In this document: piece after piece, positions 59,292 to 64,000 of the stretch
How the letters are laid out: each line of letters opens with the position of its first letter
Numbering within the stretch: position 1 is the first letter of the stretch
Source: Montifringilla adamsi
Lineage: Eukaryota; Chordata; Aves; Passeriformes; Passeridae
Length of the DNA stretch: 64,000 bases
Direction: 5' to 3'
Assembly (NCBI GenBank): GCA_017590115.1
Contig: JAGGNK010006559.1
Span: 8,297,784 to 8,361,783 of the forward strand
Notes under the pieces: model-generated
Database searches by the model: none
Told to the model about the DNA's origin: nothing
What the model saw: only the letters and a program-made list of their open reading frames with translations
Program-made: the position numbers and the translations under genes

Positions 59292-59612
59292 TTCCCTTAA
59301 ACACCTCCAGGAATTGTGACTCCACCATCTTCCTGGGCAGTCCCTTCCAATGCTTTCTTGACAACCCTTTCTGTGAAGAAATTTATCCTAATATCCAGCC
59401 TGAACCTCTCCTGGCATGGCTTGAGGCCATGTCGTTTTGTCCTGTTATGTGTTACCTGGAACAAGAGGCCCCTACCTGGCTAAACCCTCATTTCAAGCAG
59501 TTGTAGAGAGTGGAAAGGTCACCCCTGAGCCTCCTCTTCTCCAGGCTAATCAACTCGAGATCCCTCAGTTGTTTCTCACAGGATTTACCTCTAGATAACT
59601 TCCTACCAGACC
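59292..59612 (-). mobile_element. CR1 LINE fragment (minus strand)
   Basis: Typical antisense CR1 text: AACACCTCCAGGAATTGTGA, 'cttcctgggcagtcccttcc', 'ctgtgaagaaatttatccta', 'gagcctcctcttctccaggc' and 'atccctcagttgtttctcac'. It lacks the 3' octamer tail and the 5' end, so it is an internal 3'-region fragment of an old copy. Confidence 0.9.
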
Positions 59613-60613
59613 AAATTGAGATTAGAAATCTGAAATTTCTTTCCCAAAATAGTTTTGCTATATTAGATAGAAAGTAACTTCTGAAAGTCACAGATGTAAT
59701 ATAAAGTGTATTTTACACTTTTCTGACATGCATACTAGAGCTCTGGAAAAGTAGAAGACTGCCACAGTAGAAAATTAATTTCTTGATATGCCCTTATTGT
59801 AAAGTTTAGGCAGCTCTTAAACTCATTTCCTGTATCTTCTAGTCATCTCACCTTACCTTGTACTAAGGGATCTGGCTACATTTTCAGAATAGTTTATAGA
59901 TGGACTTTTAAGTGCAAATGATTTGACGCTGGAACTGTGTGTTTGTCATTCCTGGTAAAGTGGATGATCTAAGATTTCAGCTTAAAGGTGATACTGCAGT
60001 AGAAGACTGTACAAATAATAAATGATAATAATTAAGCAGAACAGTCTGAGCATGAAAAGTAGCACTAACACAGCTCCCCCAGGTGCCTCTTCCTGACTTG
60101 AAGAGTCCACCTTGAGGACGAATTGCCAGTTCATTCTCCATGCCCATGAAATTTCTAGTCTCTCTGAGAGGCTCTATTAGCAGCAATTGTGTTTGTAATT
60201 TGTAGACATGTCAATCAACTAATTTCATATAGACCACTGAACAATTATTAGAATGCAACAATTTGGATTTTTACTGACCCAGGCTGAATTTCAGCTGGTA
60301 ATTTACATGTGAAAGACTCCATATGGTATTACAAAGTCCCCGAGCCTGCAGTTTCCAACTGTTTATTTAATTCAGGTATGCTTATTAGTTTTAACACATT
60401 CACACAGTCTACACAACTTAGTTTGTAGATCTGCATGGATAAATGCCATTGACTTGCTAATGAATGTGGAAAGCATATTTTGCTAAATTAATTTGGTGTG
60501 CTTAGGACATTAATCAAAAGTGGTAGTAATTTTAGAGCCTTCAATTTCTTTCCTCTTTTGGTTGTTCTTTGTTTTCAGAGTGGGGGCTTAAATTCTTCAC
60601 CTCTGGAAGTGTT
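59613..60613. other. AT-rich unique sequence, no gene seen
   Basis: No coding signal or repeat recognised between the two CR1 fragments. Confidence 0.6.
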
Positions 60614-61440
60614 GCACAGAATCACAGAATGCTTGGGGTTGGAAAGGACCTCTGGGTATAATCTAGTCCACCCCCTTTCTAAAGCAGGTTAAACTGGAGA
60701 AGGTTGCACAGGTTCACATCTAGGTGGTTTATGAATATGTCCAGAGCAAGAGACTCCACAGCCTCTGGGCTGCCTGTTCTCATCCTGTGTCACCCTCGAA
60801 GTGCCCTTCATGTCCTTCAGTTTGTGCCCATTGCCCTTTTCTGAACTGAAAAGAGCCCATCCACATCTTCGACACCTGCTCTTAAGATGTTTGTATGTAT
60901 TGATAATATCCTCCTTATGCATTGATAAGCCATCTCTTCAGGCTAAACAGCCCCAGGTCCCTCAGTCTCTCTACATAAGAGAGTTGACCCAGCCCCCTGA
61001 TCATCTTTATAGCCCTCTGGACCTGCTACATGTCCTTATTGTACTGAAGAGCCCAGAACTGGACACAGCACTTCAGATTTGTCTTCACCAGGCCTGAGTG
61101 AAGCAGCCAGATCAGCTCCTGTGACATGCTAGCAGCGCTCTTCTCTGTGCAGCCCGCTGGCCTTCTTGGCACCAAGGGCCACTGCTGGCTCATGGACAGC
61201 TTGTTGTCCACCAGGACCCCCAGGTCCTTCTCTGCAGCGTTGCTTTCCAGCAGATCAGCCCCTAACCTGTACTGGTGTGTTGGATTGTTATTTCTCTTTA
61301 GGACCCTGAAACTTCCCTGTGTTGAACCTGAGCAGGTCTCCGCCCAAACCTCTATCCTTACATGGATGCTTTTGCCCTCATTTTTGCTGTGCTGTCCAGC
61401 TTGACTCTCTGCCCAGCCACATACAGCTTGAGGCTCCAGC
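60614..61440 (-). mobile_element. CR1 LINE 3' part with ORF2 remnant (minus strand)
   Basis: It begins with CACAGAATCACAGAATGC (the reversed CR1 tail) and runs through the 3' UTR into the end of the reverse-transcriptase ORF. On the minus strand the broken ORF2 is still readable: residues QYRLGADLLES, AEKDLGVLVDNKLSMSQQ and CVQFWALQYNKDM are classic CR1 C-terminal text, with small indels between them. It is longer than the other CR1 copies here and 5' truncated. Similarity weakens past about 61350, so the upper end is approximate. Confidence 0.92.
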
Positions 61441-64000
61441 TTGTTCCTGAGAGTCCTGATATATGGAAGCTGTGTGAATCCTTCCTGTGGCCTGGACTGT
61501 GGCCCAGTACCCAGTAGCTGCTTTCTAGGAATCTTCCCTGAATCACAGGGAAGTTTGTCCCTGGACATGGAAAAATGTGGGAAGGTTCAGAGGTTCCATT
61601 TTGCTTGAGCAGATGCTGTGCAGTTTAGATAACTGACTTAACCATTTATTCAAGGTTTTAGTCCTTGGAGAACTGCTAAAATATTTGGACACCTGGGAGC
61701 ACGTGAATGCTACTGACTTCCCTAATGCATTTATCATCAATGTTTTTTTCCGGAATTAACAATTTCAACTAAGAACTTGCATAATATCAGATTTTATGAG
61801 AAGTTCTCAGTCTTGCCTAGCTAGAAAAACCACAAGGGAGCAGCCTTTCTTAAGGTTTTTCAGGCCTTTTGGTTATCAACCAGTAAGTATAGAGAGGCAC
61901 AAACAAATAAAGTTAAGGTAGAACTTTACATGCATATCAGATATTTCAACACTTGACAGAGGGAAATTCACTTTGTTTTATTTTATTTAAAGGCAGTGCT
62001 CAGTCTTGCATGAGACAGAGTGTGCTTGGCCCAGACCTACAAGAGCTAATTAGCATACTAGGAATTAACTAGGAGAGCAAGTGCTGTGCTGCATTAGCCC
62101 GGGGGCTTAGGGTGTGCTTTACAGAAGTGAGGCTCACAAGGACTTAGGAGGAGCTTGCTTCCATCAAACTATGAGGAGTCCAGATAGCCAGGTCCAGTTC
62201 ATAAGTGTTATTCTACTTCTGGGAACTGCAATGGGCTCTGCACTTCACTGACTGCAGGAACAAGACATAAACATCCTCCTCCCTGACCTTTTTGACTATC
62301 CAGAAGCTTTGCTACTGTTGAAAAGACACAAGCACTGCCAGAAGTCTTGTCCAAACAACCTGAACTAAATCTGTGACAGCCAGAGTCAGCAAAATACTAG
62401 AAAGAAGGATCTCATTCTCATGCAAATGTCTTGAGAAAGAGAGAATTAGAGAAGTGAAATATACATAAAATGTGATATATTACAATAGTTTCTAAAAAGA
62501 ACAATTTTCAAAGTTTTCTTGAGCTGTCAGCAGCTGTTTAAATTTGTTCAGAAGCAATGGGGCAAAATGAAATCTTATTCATATATGATTATTTTTATAT
62601 TTTCAGGGCCTTTTTTCCCCCCAGGTATTATCTAGTGACACACAAGATAATGCACTGGGTCCAGGCAGAAACACCGCAAAAAAGATCAAACATTTCACTT
62701 CATCGTCTTCAAATACTTTCATGCTACTGTGGGCAAGAAGAATAGAGGAAAAGAAGCAAAAGGACACTTTAAAAAGGATCAAGGAAAGAAAGAGTTTATA
62801 CACTGAGCTGCTACAAATTACTGCTAGTAAAGCTGAAAAATCCCCAGATGCTGGAGATGTAGCAGTCTAGGAATGCAAGTAGAGATTTAAACTTCAATGA
62901 ACAACCCTACCTCCCCCTACGCTTGCTTGGAGAAACACAGTGCCTGCTGTTCACCTATTAGTCTTGGGAGGAAGAGAAATGTGCAGGTGGCCTATATATA
63001 AAGTATGCATGATTATACAAGTATGGTCGATCTACATGTGAATGCAGTAATGGCAGTATTGAGGGCCAAGACTCATCTTCACTAAAAAAATTTAAAAAAA
63101 ATTTAAAAATTTTAAAAAATCCTAAACCTCAAATTCACAGTTAAAGTGATACAGAAAACCTCAGGTGCTCTTTTTATTTGTTGATGTTCAGTGTGTCACT
63201 GAATTTAGCGTGTCACTTTTTTTTTAAACAGGTGAATAATAGGCTTTCCGAATAATGTCCTTAATATTTCATCAAAATGGTGAGTGCTTATTTCTATCAT
63301 GCTGAGCACTTTCTTCAGGATAAAGCATCACTACTTTTCCATCTTTACCTCTACAACTTATGATTACTCTCTACTCTACTCTGTATTTAATTTTATTTAA
63401 GCATCTCAGAACTCCTTCATATAAAGAAGTAGGTATGTATATAATAAAACAATGAGGACTTCACACCAGTTTCCAGTTAGGCTTAGTTAAGAAATGTAAG
63501 AAGCTTTAGGAGAAAACCCATTTTGTCAAAATTACTTGGCCAGTTGGAACATTAAAGAAATTAAATATTTGGGCAGTCACCTCAATTTTTACATGCTTAT
63601 TGTGACATATTGAAACTGTTCCTTGTCATTAAGAGATAGTGGCAGTGATTGTGTGATGATTTCAGCATCATATGGCAGGACAGAAACTGTATCAAACCTA
63701 ATTCTCACTCACATACAGGAAGGGTAAGAAGATCTTCATGTAAATGAGAGCTGTTTCAAATGCTGTCTTAATAAACTATAAAATTCTCAGGCTGTTGTTC
63801 AGTGGCTCTTCTGCTTTTTATAACACAACCATTTTCATAGCTGTTATTTATTCAAAATTAATTAAGATTGTGCAAAAAAGCTTGCTATAGATAGAAAAAG
63901 CAGGCTTTTGGTCCCCTTATTCTAACGATTTTTGAATCAAAATCAATACAGTATTTCTTGAAGGTTTTTTAAGAACTGACCAAAAGATACAGTGGAGCAA
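61441..64000. other. AT-rich unique sequence, no gene seen
   Basis: No recognised gene or repeat. It contains an AT-only low-complexity stretch at about 63084-63119. Confidence 0.55.

Noticed and set aside
61026..61568. 180-codon minus-strand frame as a host gene
   Set aside because: Its middle and C-terminal part are CR1 reverse-transcriptase text with indels; annotated as part of a mobile element.
1..64000. CRISPR arrays, tRNA or rRNA genes, bacterial operons, plasmid or phage features
   Set aside because: No regularly spaced short repeats, no tRNA cloverleaf motifs and no rRNA text were seen. Composition and repeats are those of a bird nuclear genome.

Overview
This window reads as a gene-poor, AT-rich stretch of a bird nuclear genome, most likely a songbird. 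The evidence is the repeat content. There are four fragments of the CR1 LINE, the dominant avian retrotransposon, recognised by CR1 reverse-transcriptase text and by 3' ends in ATTCTRTG-type octamers. There are also three endogenous-retrovirus LTR fragments of types common in bird genomes. No bacterial-style genes, tRNA, rRNA or CRISPR arrays are visible, and no known vertebrate protein could be recognised. The short open frames are mostly chance frames or repeat-derived.

Layout. 1-9035: unique sequence with an unassigned coding-like frame (2234-2527), a long bulged hairpin (2591-2638) and a CR1 piece (3916-4275). 9036-18860: a GC-rich unclassified insert, a near-identical 146-bp tandem duplication (11205-11496) and a solo LTR (13324-13946). 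18861-39221: a CR1 3' end, poly-T tracts of 29 and 43 T, a G-quadruplex motif, two exon-like segments (25207-25390 and around 32.1 kb) and a near-perfect 20-bp-arm hairpin (35191-35240).

39222-42500 is the most unusual part. It is a patchwork of a roughly 360-bp repeat in both orientations. Some units have grown an internal palindrome (up to 33-bp arms, 3-nt centre), and one unit carries a nested 274-bp insertion flanked by a 6-bp direct repeat. I do not recognise the family. A long minus-strand LTR (42534-43603) lies next to it.

43604-64000: mostly unique AT-rich sequence with a short frame having a possible membrane segment (45164-45376), a 30-codon exon-like segment (51753-51842), the 3' part of another LTR (52676-53117), a block open on both strands (58084-58466) and two minus-strand CR1 fragments (59292-59612 and 60614-61440).

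The window is best seen as intergenic or deep intronic DNA. Any real gene here would be represented by isolated exons, which I flag as candidates because they cannot be confirmed without alignment or transcript data. All boundaries of repeats are estimates by eye.
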